Assembly: GCF_022898935.1 (NCBI RefSeq)
Contig: NZ_JALIRP010000008.1
Location: 1-64,000 of the forward strand
Reading direction: 5' to 3'
From: Paenibacillus mangrovi
GTDB lineage: Bacteria; Bacillota; Bacilli; Paenibacillales; Paenibacillaceae
DNA length: 64,000 nucleotides
Made by a program: the position numbers and the translations under genes. This document shows, piece by piece, positions 43,346-52,760 of the stretch. The first letter of the stretch is position 1. Each line of letters starts with the position of its first letter. The notes beneath the pieces were generated by a model. It saw only the letters and a program-made list of their open reading frames with translations, ran no database searches and was not told where the DNA came from.

Positions 43346-43397
43346 ATTCACTTCCCGAGGGAATAATCTCTCGCAACATTCAATGTTCTGAGTGAAT
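43346..43397 (-). promoter_or_regulatory. structured leader of speD
   Basis: In the ~145-nt 5' UTR, ATTCACT (minus, 43391-43397) can pair with AGTGAAT (43346-43352), enclosing a second hairpin ACATT-g-AATGT (43376-43386) and a GAGGG/CCCTC-like segment. No known riboswitch was recognised. The fold was worked out by eye. Confidence 0.45.
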
Positions 43398-43424
43398 CCT
43401 GGTTCCTAATATATTCTTTTCAAC

Positions 43425-43460
43425 GAGATTAAAAATAACATCTATCAGGGCGAATTGCAA
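43425..43460 (-). promoter_or_regulatory. sigma-A promoter of speD (candidate)
   Basis: Minus-strand TTGCAA (43455-43460), a 17-base spacer and TATTTT (43432-43437). It leaves a leader of ~145 nt before the speD start. Confidence 0.55.
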
Positions 43461-43574
43461 TACTTTTTTCGAAATCCCGGGCGTTTTATTTATTCATATT
43501 TGTCCCAGCCAAAATGTGGCTACATTTATGTTATATACATTTTTACATAGCGCCTTCCATTTTCATCTTTTCAG

Positions 43575-43607
43575 AAAAAAAGAACCCCTCCACAGCGGAG
43601 AAGTTCC
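43575..43607 (-). terminator. terminator of the gene at 43627
   Basis: Minus-strand GAACTTCTCC-gctgt-GGAGGGGTTC followed by seven T, 20 bases after the stop. Confidence 0.8.
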
Positions 43608-43626
43608 CTTTTATTCATGTATATGA

Positions 43627-44214
43627 TCATGCCTCTAATGCAAACCATTTCGCGGTACCCTGCCGCAGCTTATCGTCGATAAGGGCGATTTGTTCACGGG
43701 TTGTTGCTTTATTTCGTTCATCAAGCCAGTAGTTGATGTCCTGGTAAAGCCGCGAAATCTCCTGTTCCACATCATCGAGCTGATAAATCCTCTGCAGCTC
43801 GCCTACGGTATGCTTGTATTCATACACCAGCTTGCTGTGAGATGGGGTAACTTCCGCAATTTTTCGAACTGAGCCATTCTCATAATAATACATCATTGTG
43901 AAGCCTTGATAAATCCGGTTAACAACGCCTTCGCCCTTGCAGGCCGCAAACAGCTTGCGCACCAAATTCGTCAAACGAGGGTTCACCAAGCGGCATGACA
44001 ACTCACAGAAGTACAGGCCATTCTTACGTTCCAGAGGGAAATGAACCTCCTCACCGCTTTCGTCTTCCAGCACAATCTCTTGTCCTCCGCTATCCAGCAC
44101 CTTAACGATTACGTGCATGTGACAGCATTCAGCCGAATGCATAAACTGGTTCAATTGAAGCTCCGTCATTTGTAAAGTGGCTTTAACATACTCTGTGGCT
44201 AACCGCTGAGCCAT
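43627..44214 (-). CDS. unrecognised conserved-looking soluble protein
   Basis: 195 aa from ATG 44214 (GAGGAG upstream). I do not recognise the family. No signal peptide or membrane segment. Residues ~27-37 read HSAECCHMHVI, with two adjacent Cys and an H-x-H that could bind metal. The middle has a beta-rich segment (VLEDESGEEVHFPLERKNGLYFCELSC), and the C-terminal ~60 residues are helical and charged (ELQRIYQLDDVEQEISRLYQDINYWLDERNKA). It stands alone between two terminated units, upstream of speD and downstream of engB. 314 bases separate it from the engB stop. Confidence 0.75.
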   Translation of the reverse strand: MAQRLATEYVKATLQMTELQLNQFMHSAECCHMHVIVKVLDSGGQEIVLEDESGEEVHFPLERKNGLYFCELSCRLVNPRLTNLVRKLFAACKGEGVVNRIYQGFTMMYYYENGSVRKIAEVTPSHSKLVYEYKHTVGELQRIYQLDDVEQEISRLYQDINYWLDERNKATTREQIALIDDKLRQGTAKWFALEA

Positions 44215-44528
44215 AAAAATCTCCTCAATTCTTTGTAATGACTATAGAATGCAAATGTTTTCAGCGGAGCTGAATCATTCTATAATCTGTAAGAAAAATT
44301 TCCGCTAAGGGCGGATTTCTTAACGATCCTTAGTATTATTATACAGCACAACTCAAAACGAATGCTTGCGGACGAAACCATGAATTTTCTTCATATTTCA
44401 TAAAAAAACGGATTAAACCGGATTTTTGAGTAAACTTTTTACGAGATGCTCACTTTCCTGCTGGTTAAAGTCTGAATCCCTACGCAATACGCCGAAAACA
44501 TCAAATGATAGAGCTCGGCTTTTCTCAA
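44215..44528. other. intergenic region without a recognised gene
   Basis: No coding region is supported here. It holds the ribosome-binding site of the 43627 gene at its left end and a weak CGG/CCG hairpin flanked by A and T runs at ~44402-44430 that might terminate engB transcription. Nothing else is seen. Confidence 0.5.
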
Positions 44529-45161
44529 TTATTCAGCGGTTTGCTCAGAATCAGGCTGAATCGTATCAGCTTGCTGAAGTCCGGCAATGGATTCGATATG
44601 CGCCCATAATTCTTCTTTACCCAATCCGGTTTCGGATGAATACATGACGAAGGCATCCGTTTTGCGCAAAGCCAAACATTCTTTCATTTGCTTTACGTGC
44701 TTCTGCCAGCGGCTCTTCGGAATTTTGTCCGCCTTGGTAGCTACCACGCAGATTGGAATGTCATAATGCTTAAGCCAGTCGTACATCATCTCATCATCTT
44801 TGGTTGGGGGATGACGAAGATCCACGATCAGCAGCACCAGTTTGAGCGGTTCCCTCTCAAGCAGGTATTTCTCGATCATTTTGCCCCACACCTGCCGCTG
44901 AGTCTTGGAGACCTTCGCATAGCCATATCCCGGAAAATCGACGAAATACAGTTCCTCATTAATCCGGTAATAGTTGAGATGTTGGGTTTTGCCTGGCGTA
45001 GAACTGGTTCTGGCCAGATTTTTGCGGTTGATCATTCGATTGATGAGTGACGACTTGCCTACATTGGAACGCCCTGCCAGACCAATCTCCGGCAAGGCGT
45101 CCTCAGGATATTGGTCAGGGCCTACGGCACTGATTACAAATTCCGCTTGGGTTACTTTCAT
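44529..45161 (-). CDS. engB: ribosome biogenesis GTPase EngB (YsxC)
   Basis: 210 aa. Small GTPase for 50S assembly. G1 GRSNVGKSSLINRMI (~28-42), G2 around RTSSTPGKTQ, G3 DFPGYGYAKV, G4 TKADK. ATG 45161 has GAGAGG 10 bases upstream. It follows lonA by 15 bases, matching the conserved lonA-ysxC pair. The last ~12 residues are an acidic tail. Confidence 0.97.
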   Translation of the reverse strand: MKVTQAEFVISAVGPDQYPEDALPEIGLAGRSNVGKSSLINRMINRKNLARTSSTPGKTQHLNYYRINEELYFVDFPGYGYAKVSKTQRQVWGKMIEKYLLEREPLKLVLLIVDLRHPPTKDDEMMYDWLKHYDIPICVVATKADKIPKSRWQKHVKQMKECLALRKTDAFVMYSSETGLGKEELWAHIESIAGLQQADTIQPDSEQTAE

Positions 45162-45176
45162 GTCAATGATTCCTCT

Positions 45177-47513
45177 CTAATGCACTCCCGCCTGCTCCAC
45201 AAGCGCATGTTTCAGCACTTGATCCATATGGGACACCGGAACAAACTCCACTTCATCTTTGACACTGTCGGGAATGTCGCGTAGATCCCGTTCATTGTCT
45301 TTGGGGAGCAGTATTTTTTTGTAGCCAGCACGGTGCGCTGCCAGTGATTTTTCCTTCAGGCCGCCAATCGGGAGCACCCGTCCGCGCAGCGTAATTTCCC
45401 CGGTCATTGCCACATGCTTGGAAACATGCTTTTTAGTAAGAGCCGATATAAGAGCTGTTGCGATCGTAATACCGGCCGATGGACCGTCTTTCGGAATAGC
45501 GCCCTCAGGAATGTGGATGTGAATATCGTTTTTTTCATGGAAATCGGTGTCGATGCCGAGATCTGCCGCCTTGCTCCGCGTATAACTGAATGCAGCCTGC
45601 GCCGATTCCTTCATCACATCGCCGAGTTTACCTGTGAGCGTCAGCTTGCCGGTACCCGGCACAACCGTCACCTCGATCATTAGCGTTTCGCCGCCTACCT
45701 CAGTCCAGGCAAGACCTGTAACAGCTCCAATCTGGTCTTCGAGATCAGCCACGCCATGACGAAATTTGGCAGCGCCCAAATATTCCTTGATATCATCCGG
45801 TTCAATCGTGATGGACTCCGCTTCGCCTGAAACAATTTTCTTCGTAGCTTTACGGCAGAGCGCCGCTACCTGCTGCTCCAAATTACGGACGCCGGATTCA
45901 CGCGTATATTCACGAACCACTTTAAGCAGCGCTTCTTCTCCAATATGAAGCTGCTCTTCCTGCAGGCCATGTTCCCTTTTCTGCTTCGGCAGAAGGTAGC
46001 GCATCGCAATCTGCAGCTTCTCGAGCTCAGTGTATCCTGGAATATTGAGCACTTCCATACGGTCCAGCAAAGGCCGCGGTATATTGTGAATGGTGTTGGC
46101 CGTTGTGATAAACATGACCTGAGATAGATCAAATGGAATCTCAATAAAATGATCGCTGAATGTGTTGTTTTGTTCAGGATCCAGCACTTCCAGCAATGCG
46201 GAAGAGGGGTCACCCCGAAAATCCGAAGCCATTTTATCAATCTCATCCAGCAAAAATACAGGATTGAGCGCCCCTGCATTTTTCATCCCCTGGATAATCC
46301 GTCCTGGCATGGCCCCAACATAGGTACGGCGGTGACCGCGGATTTCGGCTTCATCACGGACGCCTCCAAGCGAGATGCGGACGAACTTGCGATTCAGCGA
46401 TCTGGCAATAGAACGAGCAAGCGAGGTTTTACCCACACCCGGAGGTCCAACTAGGCAAAGAATAGGACCCTTCATCTTTTTGACGAGCTTCTGCACAGCC
46501 AAATATTCCAGAACCCGCTCTTTTGGTTTATCCAGACTGTAATGATCCTCGTTCAGCACTTGTTCGGCTTTGTGGATATCCAGGTCATCCTCGGTCTTAT
46601 TGCTCCAAGGAAGAGCAAGCAGCCAGTCGAGATAGTTGCGGATTACGCCGCCTTCCGCGGAGCTTGCAGGCATTTTCTCCAGGCGGTCAATTTCCTTCTC
46701 GACCTTTTCCTTCACTTTCTCAGGAAGTTCCTGATTCGCCATCAGATCGCGCAGTTCTTCCACTTCTCCCGCGCGACCCTCTTTCTCGCCCAGCTCTTTC
46801 TGGATCGCCTTCATCTGCTCACGCAGATAATATTCCTTTTGGGTCTTCTCCATCTGCTTCTTGACGCGCTGGTTAATCTTTCGCTCCAGCTCCAGCACTT
46901 CGCGTTCGTTGTTGAGGATATCCAGCAGCTTCTCCAGACGTTTGCCAACATCGATGGTCTCCAGAATTTCCTGCTTATCCTTGATCTTGAGCGATAGATG
47001 ACTGGTAATGACATCTGCAAGACGGCCTGGCTCCTCAATATCGGATACCGCGGCAAGCGTCTCCGGAGTCACCTTTTTCGATAAATTAATATAATGCTCA
47101 AACTGACTCAGCACAGTACGCATCAGCGCATCCACTTCGGGATTGTCGCTTTCCTCTTCATGCAGCTCCCGGGCGAGGACTTCGTAGTACTCCTCGTTGT
47201 CCGTATACTGTATAATTTCGGCGCGTTCCATCCCTTCCACCAGAACACGGATGGTGCCGTTTGGAAGCTTAAGCATTTGCCTTACATTGGCTACTGTGCC
47301 AATACGGAAAATATCTTCTTGGGTTGGTTCCTCTATGTTCACCTCAGATTGAGAACAAAGGAGAATCAGATTATCTTCCACCATCGCTTTTTCCAGAGCC
47401 TTGACCGATTTCTCCCGGCCTACATCGAGATGCAGTACCATGCTCGGGTAGACTAGAAGGCCTCGCAAAGGCAATAACGGAAAACGGCGGCCTTTCGCTT
47501 TACTTAGCCCCAT
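45177..47513 (-). CDS. lon: ATP-dependent protease LonA
   Basis: 778 aa from ATG 47513 (GGAGG 10 bases upstream; TTG 47540 is also in frame). Cytosolic AAA+ serine protease. Substrate-binding N-domain (~1-205) starting PLLPLRGLLVYPSMVLHLDVGR, coiled coil, AAA+ module with Walker A GPPGVGKTS (~358) and Walker B FLLDEIDK, and a C-terminal protease domain with Ser in PKDGPSAGI (~680) and the Lys of the dyad ~43 residues later. It degrades misfolded proteins. Confidence 0.98.
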   Translation of the reverse strand: MGLSKAKGRRFPLLPLRGLLVYPSMVLHLDVGREKSVKALEKAMVEDNLILLCSQSEVNIEEPTQEDIFRIGTVANVRQMLKLPNGTIRVLVEGMERAEIIQYTDNEEYYEVLARELHEEESDNPEVDALMRTVLSQFEHYINLSKKVTPETLAAVSDIEEPGRLADVITSHLSLKIKDKQEILETIDVGKRLEKLLDILNNEREVLELERKINQRVKKQMEKTQKEYYLREQMKAIQKELGEKEGRAGEVEELRDLMANQELPEKVKEKVEKEIDRLEKMPASSAEGGVIRNYLDWLLALPWSNKTEDDLDIHKAEQVLNEDHYSLDKPKERVLEYLAVQKLVKKMKGPILCLVGPPGVGKTSLARSIARSLNRKFVRISLGGVRDEAEIRGHRRTYVGAMPGRIIQGMKNAGALNPVFLLDEIDKMASDFRGDPSSALLEVLDPEQNNTFSDHFIEIPFDLSQVMFITTANTIHNIPRPLLDRMEVLNIPGYTELEKLQIAMRYLLPKQKREHGLQEEQLHIGEEALLKVVREYTRESGVRNLEQQVAALCRKATKKIVSGEAESITIEPDDIKEYLGAAKFRHGVADLEDQIGAVTGLAWTEVGGETLMIEVTVVPGTGKLTLTGKLGDVMKESAQAAFSYTRSKAADLGIDTDFHEKNDIHIHIPEGAIPKDGPSAGITIATALISALTKKHVSKHVAMTGEITLRGRVLPIGGLKEKSLAAHRAGYKKILLPKDNERDLRDIPDSVKDEVEFVPVSHMDQVLKHALVEQAGVH

Positions 47514-47552
47514 CGCTTTTGTACCTCCAGCCGTTCTCAAGTTATAAACATC

Positions 47553-47589
47553 CGGTTTTATTTTAGCAAATGTTCACAGAAAACACCAA
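47553..47589 (-). promoter_or_regulatory. promoter of lonA (candidate)
   Basis: Minus-strand TTGGTG (47584-47589), an 18-base spacer and TAAAAT (47560-47565) with a TGC extension. No CtsR or CIRCE box was seen near it. Confidence 0.5.
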
Positions 47590-47602
47590 TTATTAAGCGA
47601 CT

Positions 47603-49369
47603 TTAACATGTTCCCGCATCGGTAATTTGCCCGGAACGGCCTGGTTTTGCCTGCAGGAATGAAGCCGCAGGGGCTTGCGGGAAGATCTCCGGTGCAGCGC
47701 TTTTCTCCACAGCATCGTTTACTTCTTCCGGTACCTGCACATCCACCATCGGCTTCAGTTCGATGCCGAAGACATGAACGAAAACCTCCTGTATGTTGTC
47801 TACCGGAATTACACGAAGGCCATCCAGATTCTCAAACAGCGTCTGCCAGTTCTCCTTCGGAATGATCACTGTGGTCGCACCAGCCTGGAAAGCCGCTTCA
47901 ACCTTGGCAATAACGCCGCCAATTGGCTTCACCCGGCCATGGATGCTAATTTCTCCGGTCATGGCAATTTGGTTGTCTACCTGTAAGCCCCGGATTGCCG
48001 ACATGATCGCAGTAGCCATGGCAATTCCTGCCGATGGTCCGTCGATTGGCGTTCCACCAGGGAAGTTGATGTGTAGATCATAATCTCCAGGTTTTAACCC
48101 CAGGGAACGGAGTACGGTCAATACGTTTTCCACCGACCCTTTAGCCATACTTTTACGCCGCAGCGTCCTGGAGCTTCCACCAATTTCCTCTTCCTCTACT
48201 ACGCCTGTAATATTGTATTTACCTTGACCGTCACCAACAGGCACCGCTGTAACTTCGATTTCCAGTAGAGTTCCCATGTTCGGGCCATATACAGCCAATC
48301 CATTCACAAGCCCTACCTGCGGTCGATCTGGGATCTTCCGGTCCGGACGCGGCTGGAGCTGGCTGCTGCTCGCCACCCACTCGACGTCGGATGCGGCCAA
48401 AGAATCTCTTTTCTCGGTGAGAGCAAGTCCGGCTGCCAGCTGAATGATGTTGACAGCTTCACGTCCATTAGTTGCATACTGCTTTACGACCTCGACGGCC
48501 TCAGGGCATGGCTTAAGCCCGATTTTCTGAATCGCGTCCTCGGCAATTCGTCCGATCTCATCCGGCAGAAGCGGCCGGAAATAGATCTCCATGCAGCGGG
48601 AGCGCAGCGCTGGCGGCAATTCCTGCGGCGAGCGTGTAGTCGCACCGACGAGACGGAAATCCGCCGGCAAACCATTTTGGAAAATATCATGGACATACGC
48701 AGGCGTATTGCTGTCCTCTGAATTGTAGTATGCACTTTCGAGCAGAACTTTACGGTCTTCCAATACTTTTAACAACTTATTCATCTGAATTGGATGCAAT
48801 TCCCCGATTTCATCGACAAACAATATTCCGCCATGCGCTTTCGTGACCGCTCCTGGTTTAGGCTGCGGAATACCCGCAACCCCCATGGAGCCAGCGCCTT
48901 GGTAAATCGGATCATGTACGGAGCCGATCAGCGGATCGGCGATGCCGCGCTCGTCAAAACGCGCTGTTGTGGCATCAATTTCCGTGAACTTGGCATCGGC
49001 TTTAAAAGGAGATGCAGGATTTCGTTTCGCTTCTTCCATAACGACGCGTGCAGCAGCGGTTTTTCCGACTCCCGGCGGTCCATAAATAATGACATGCTGC
49101 GGGTTGCCGCTGCACAGCGCAGCCTTTAACGCTCGCAGGCCGTCCTTTTGGCCGACAATGTCCTGAATAGACTGCGGCCTCGTTTTCTCCGCCAGCGGCT
49201 TTGTTAACGAAATGGAACGCAATTTCCGCAGCTTATCCATTTCTTTGCGGGACTCCCGGTCCACGGCGGTTCGATTTGTTTTTTGTCCGCGAAGCAAATT
49301 CCAAAAATAAACGCCGATGATGACGGCAAAGAAAAATTGAACCAACATCATAACCATGCTTAAATTCAT
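47603..49369 (-). CDS. lonB: ATP-dependent protease LonB
   Basis: 588 aa, ATG 49369 with GGGAGGG upstream. One N-terminal membrane segment (~4-24, MVMMLVQFFFAVIIGVYFW), AAA+ domain with GPPGVGKTAAARVVME (~95) and Walker B GGILFVDEIGEL, and the Lon protease domain with GPSAGIAMATAIMSAI. In Bacillus LonB is made in the forespore under sigma-F and limits sigma-G activity. It lacks the LonA N-domain. The C-terminal ~50 residues beyond the protease fold are Ala/Pro/Glu-rich and probably disordered. Confidence 0.95.
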   Translation of the reverse strand: MNLSMVMMLVQFFFAVIIGVYFWNLLRGQKTNRTAVDRESRKEMDKLRKLRSISLTKPLAEKTRPQSIQDIVGQKDGLRALKAALCSGNPQHVIIYGPPGVGKTAAARVVMEEAKRNPASPFKADAKFTEIDATTARFDERGIADPLIGSVHDPIYQGAGSMGVAGIPQPKPGAVTKAHGGILFVDEIGELHPIQMNKLLKVLEDRKVLLESAYYNSEDSNTPAYVHDIFQNGLPADFRLVGATTRSPQELPPALRSRCMEIYFRPLLPDEIGRIAEDAIQKIGLKPCPEAVEVVKQYATNGREAVNIIQLAAGLALTEKRDSLAASDVEWVASSSQLQPRPDRKIPDRPQVGLVNGLAVYGPNMGTLLEIEVTAVPVGDGQGKYNITGVVEEEEIGGSSRTLRRKSMAKGSVENVLTVLRSLGLKPGDYDLHINFPGGTPIDGPSAGIAMATAIMSAIRGLQVDNQIAMTGEISIHGRVKPIGGVIAKVEAAFQAGATTVIIPKENWQTLFENLDGLRVIPVDNIQEVFVHVFGIELKPMVDVQVPEEVNDAVEKSAAPEIFPQAPAASFLQAKPGRSGQITDAGTC

Positions 49370-49491
49370 TTCAAAACCCTCCCGTTTCTCTTGAGTGACC
49401 AGAGGTTGGCCTAATACATGGTAGTATAGCCGTTTAACACACAGGTAAACGCCTTAAGCAGGATTTATGGGCAGGTTTTTCGAAATCTAAC

Positions 49492-49535
49492 AAAAAAAGC
49501 TGCATACCTTTCAATTTGAAAGGCAATACAGCTTG
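49492..49535 (-). terminator. terminator of ispG
   Basis: Stem AAGCTG / CAGCTT with an inner perfect CCTTTC/GAAAGG hairpin, followed on the minus strand by seven T. It begins 15 bases past the ispG stop. Confidence 0.85.
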
Positions 49536-49549
49536 ATTTTTTCGCTTGA

Positions 49550-50665
49550 TTAATGCTTGCGTCCCGGAATCGTACCGGTCTCTTCATAAACTTTGACGAT
49601 CGAATCAATTTCTTTTTTGAGCTCATTCACCATCTCTGCTTCCGGCACTTTACGGATCATCTCCCCGTAGCGGAACAGCAAACCTTCACCGCGACCGCCG
49701 GCAATGCCGATATCCGCCTCACGGGCTTCACCCGGACCGTTTACCGCACAGCCCAGCACCGACACTTTAATCGGCACTTTCAGCTTCGAAATATACTCCT
49801 CAACCTCATTGGCAATCGAGAACAGATCGATATCCAGACGTCCACATGTTGGACAGGATACCAGCGTCGCTGCATTCGAGATGAGACCGAAGGTCTTCAG
49901 CAGCTCACGCGCTACTTTAATCTCTTCCACCGGATCCGCACTCAGTGAAATCCGAAGTGTACTGCCGATCCCCATAGACAGCAGCGCACCGATGCCTGCC
50001 GAGCTTTTGATCGTTCCCGAGAACAACGTTCCGGATTCAGTAATCCCGAGGTGAAGCGGATAAGGGATAACTTCAGCCGCTTGACGATAAGCTTCGATCG
50101 CCATAGGCACATCGGATGCTTTGAGTGAAACGATAATATCGTGGAAATCAAGCTCCTCCAGGATATTAATATGGAACAGCGCGCTTTCCACCATCGCCTC
50201 CGGTGTTGGATAACCGTATTTCTCTAGCAGGTGGTTTTCCAGAGAGCCCGCGTTAACACCAATACGGATCGGAATGCCCCGCTCTTTACATGCTTTAACA
50301 ACGGCTTCAACTTTATCACGGCTGCCGATGTTTCCCGGATTGATACGGACTTTATCGATGCCATTTTCAATCGCCTTGAGAGCGAGCTGATAGTTAAAAT
50401 GAATATCCGCAACCAGAGGGATATGAATGCGTTTCTTGATCTCTTTAATCGCCTCGGCAGCTTCCTTGTTGTTGACGGTTACGCGGACCAGCTGACAACC
50501 GGCCTCCTCCAAGCGGTGGATCTCAGCAACAGTTGCCTCCACATCTGCGGTTTTCGTCGTACACATGCTTTGAATGATGACTTCATTGCTTCCGCCGATC
50601 GTCAAATTACCGACTTTAACAGGTCTTGTGTCTTTTCTCAAAAACATGATTTTTTTCTCTCCCAT
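49550..50665 (-). CDS. ispG: 4-hydroxy-3-methylbut-2-enyl diphosphate synthase IspG
   Basis: 371 aa. [4Fe-4S] enzyme of the MEP isoprenoid pathway, converting MEcPP to HMBPP. The TIM barrel has TRPVKVGNLTIGG near the start and VRINPGNIG; cluster cysteines are in SCPTCGRLDIDL (~270) and VLGCAVNGPGEA (~303). Start ATG 50665 (GGGGTGGAG upstream); ATG 50647 is an alternative. It lies between clpX and lonB, an insertion relative to B. subtilis. Confidence 0.97.
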   Translation of the reverse strand: MGEKKIMFLRKDTRPVKVGNLTIGGSNEVIIQSMCTTKTADVEATVAEIHRLEEAGCQLVRVTVNNKEAAEAIKEIKKRIHIPLVADIHFNYQLALKAIENGIDKVRINPGNIGSRDKVEAVVKACKERGIPIRIGVNAGSLENHLLEKYGYPTPEAMVESALFHINILEELDFHDIIVSLKASDVPMAIEAYRQAAEVIPYPLHLGITESGTLFSGTIKSSAGIGALLSMGIGSTLRISLSADPVEEIKVARELLKTFGLISNAATLVSCPTCGRLDIDLFSIANEVEEYISKLKVPIKVSVLGCAVNGPGEAREADIGIAGGRGEGLLFRYGEMIRKVPEAEMVNELKKEIDSIVKVYEETGTIPGRKH

Positions 50666-50772
50666 AACGCCAAGACTCCACCCCTGCTCTCTAAGAAGGC
50701 ATAAAGCCAGAGAGAAGGAAGTGGAGAAAAGGCAATGAATTTCCGAAAGCAGCCTTACCTTCCAGGGAAGGA

Positions 50773-52029
50773 TTAGGCACTTTCTTCCTGTTTATTCTCT
50801 TTCTTGCTGATCAGTTCAGGCACGATCTTTTCCTTCACGACTTGCTCGGTAATGACGCAGTCTTTGATATCATCGCGGGAAGGAACTTCGTACATCACAT
50901 CAAGCATGATGCCTTCGATGATCGCTCTGAGACCGCGGGCGCCGGTATTGCGCTTAATTGCTTCTCTTGCGATGGCTTCAAGGGCTCCCGGCTCGAATTT
51001 AAGCGTGACGTTATCCATTTCCAACAGCTTTTGATACTGCTTCGTCAGCGCATTTTTCGGTTCAGAAAGGATACGTACAAGCGTCTTCTCATCGAGTGGC
51101 TCCAGTGTAGAGATGACAGGAAGACGTCCCACGAATTCCGGAATCAGACCAAACTTGAGCAGGTCTTCCGGAAGCACCAAACCAAGGTATTCGCCTGGTT
51201 TAAGATCCTTTTGGTTTTCACCAATGGCGTTAAATCCGATAACCTTTTTACCAATCCGGCGCTTGATCATTTGCTCCAGTCCGTCAAAGGCACCACCGCA
51301 AATGAACAAAATATTCGTCGTATCGATTTGGATGAATTCCTGATGAGGATGTTTGCGTCCGCCTTGCGGTGGAACCGAAGCAACCGTTCCTTCAAGAATT
51401 TTGAGGAGGGCCTGCTGCACACCTTCACCGGAAACATCGCGTGTAATCGACGGATTCTCGGATTTACGTGCTACTTTATCAATCTCATCAATATAAATAA
51501 TGCCGCGTTCGGCTTTTTCCACGTCATAATCTGCGGCCTGGATCAGCTTCAGCAAAATATTCTCTACGTCTTCACCGACATAGCCGGCTTCCGTCAAAGA
51601 AGTCGCATCCGCAATCGCAAATGGCACGTTCAGAATTTTAGCCATGGTTTGAGCGAGCAATGTCTTACCGGAACCGGTAGGACCAAGCAGGAGAATATTA
51701 CTCTTCTGCAGCTCTACATCTTCAATTTTGCTGCCGGTGTTAATCCGTTTGTAGTGGTTATAGACGGCAACGGACAGCGATTTCTTTGCCTGCTCCTGAC
51801 CGATCACGTATTGATCCAGAATATCGCAGATTTCCTTTGGCTTCGGAATATCCTTGAGATCCAGCTCTTCATCGTGACCGAGCTCTTCCTCTACAATCTC
51901 CGTGCAGAGTTCAATGCATTCGTCGCATATATAAACTCCGGGACCAGCAACAAGCTTACGCACTTGTTCCTGGGATTTCCCGCAAAAAGAGCATTTCAGC
52001 TGCCCTTTTTCATCGTTGAATTTAAACAT
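50773..52029 (-). CDS. clpX: ClpX, ATPase subunit of ClpXP
   Basis: 418 aa. Unfoldase feeding ClpP. N-terminal zinc-binding domain with Cys13, Cys16, Cys35 and Cys38 (CSFCGKSQ..CDEC), Walker A LLGPTGSGKTLLAQ (~117), Walker B IIYIDEIDKVA, sensor region and the LGF/IGF-type ClpP loop region near residue 260. AAGGGG precedes ATG 52029. It follows clpP by 12 bases. Confidence 0.98.
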   Translation of the reverse strand: MFKFNDEKGQLKCSFCGKSQEQVRKLVAGPGVYICDECIELCTEIVEEELGHDEELDLKDIPKPKEICDILDQYVIGQEQAKKSLSVAVYNHYKRINTGSKIEDVELQKSNILLLGPTGSGKTLLAQTMAKILNVPFAIADATSLTEAGYVGEDVENILLKLIQAADYDVEKAERGIIYIDEIDKVARKSENPSITRDVSGEGVQQALLKILEGTVASVPPQGGRKHPHQEFIQIDTTNILFICGGAFDGLEQMIKRRIGKKVIGFNAIGENQKDLKPGEYLGLVLPEDLLKFGLIPEFVGRLPVISTLEPLDEKTLVRILSEPKNALTKQYQKLLEMDNVTLKFEPGALEAIAREAIKRNTGARGLRAIIEGIMLDVMYEVPSRDDIKDCVITEQVVKEKIVPELISKKENKQEESA

Positions 52030-52041
52030 GTAAACACCCCT

Positions 52042-52632
52042 TTAAGATTTAATCGGTGAAGTGAGAACTTGGTCGATAATGCCGTATGCCTTCGCTTCTT
52101 CCGCGCTCATGAAAAAGTCACGATCCGTGTCGCGTTCAATTTTTTCAAGGGGCTGACCTGTGCGTTCCACATATATTTGATTGAGCTTTTCTCGTGTCTT
52201 CAAGATCCAGCTCGCATGGATCTGGATGTCGGCTGCCTGCCCCTGAACTCCGCCCAGCGGTTGATGAATCATCACTTCACTATTGGATAGCGCAAATCGT
52301 TTACCCGGAGCGCCGGCTGTGAGCAGGAGTGAGCCCATGCTTGCTGCCATGCCTACACAGATCGTAGATACATCCGGTTTAATGAATTGCATTGTATCAT
52401 ATATACCCATCCCTGCGGTAACAGAACCACCCGGAGAATTGATATATAAATGGATATCTTTCTCTGGATCTTCCGCTGCAAGGAACAATAACTGTGCTAT
52501 GACGAGATTGGCGACATCATCGTCGATCGCACTGCTGAGAAAAATAATGCGATCTTTCAGCAATCTGGAGTAAATATCGTATGATCTTTCACCCCGACTT
52601 GTTTGCTCTACAACCATAGGTATCAGACTCAT
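52042..52632 (-). CDS. clpP: ClpP, protease subunit of ClpXP
   Basis: 196 aa from ATG 52632 (AGAGG 8 bases upstream); a 15-residue longer frame is not the family form. Catalytic triad Ser98 (GMAASMGS), His123 (MIHQPLGG) and Asp in ERDTDRD. Here clpP is directly upstream of clpX, the arrangement found in many bacteria, whereas in B. subtilis clpP is elsewhere. The promoter at 52693-52721 would drive clpP-clpX. Confidence 0.98.
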   Translation of the reverse strand: MSLIPMVVEQTSRGERSYDIYSRLLKDRIIFLSSAIDDDVANLVIAQLLFLAAEDPEKDIHLYINSPGGSVTAGMGIYDTMQFIKPDVSTICVGMAASMGSLLLTAGAPGKRFALSNSEVMIHQPLGGVQGQAADIQIHASWILKTREKLNQIYVERTGQPLEKIERDTDRDFFMSAEEAKAYGIIDQVLTSPIKS

Positions 52633-52685
52633 GTGTCCAACCTCTTTTCCAATTAAAGATGTAATGCGTGTATCCATCAGGCTTA

Positions 52686-52721
52686 CAGCATTATTCTAAC
52701 ATGTTCAAAGCATGATGTCAT
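52686..52721 (-). promoter_or_regulatory. promoter of clpP-clpX
   Basis: Minus-strand ATGACA (52716-52721), a 17-base spacer and TAGAAT (52693-52698) with a TGT extension. No CtsR-type heptad repeat was seen around it. Confidence 0.65.
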
Positions 52722-52760
52722 TTTTCACTTCATACCCCGCAATAAAGTGTATGAATCCGG

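Noticed and set aside
42221..44214. A defence or toxin-antitoxin system formed by the unrecognised genes around speD
   Set aside because: The genes are separately terminated, sizes and composition do not fit known toxin-antitoxin pairs, and speD between them is housekeeping.
50842..52059. 405-codon open frame on the plus strand, opposite clpX
   Set aside because: Exact antisense of a highly conserved gene; the product has no recognisable domain and no ribosome-binding site.
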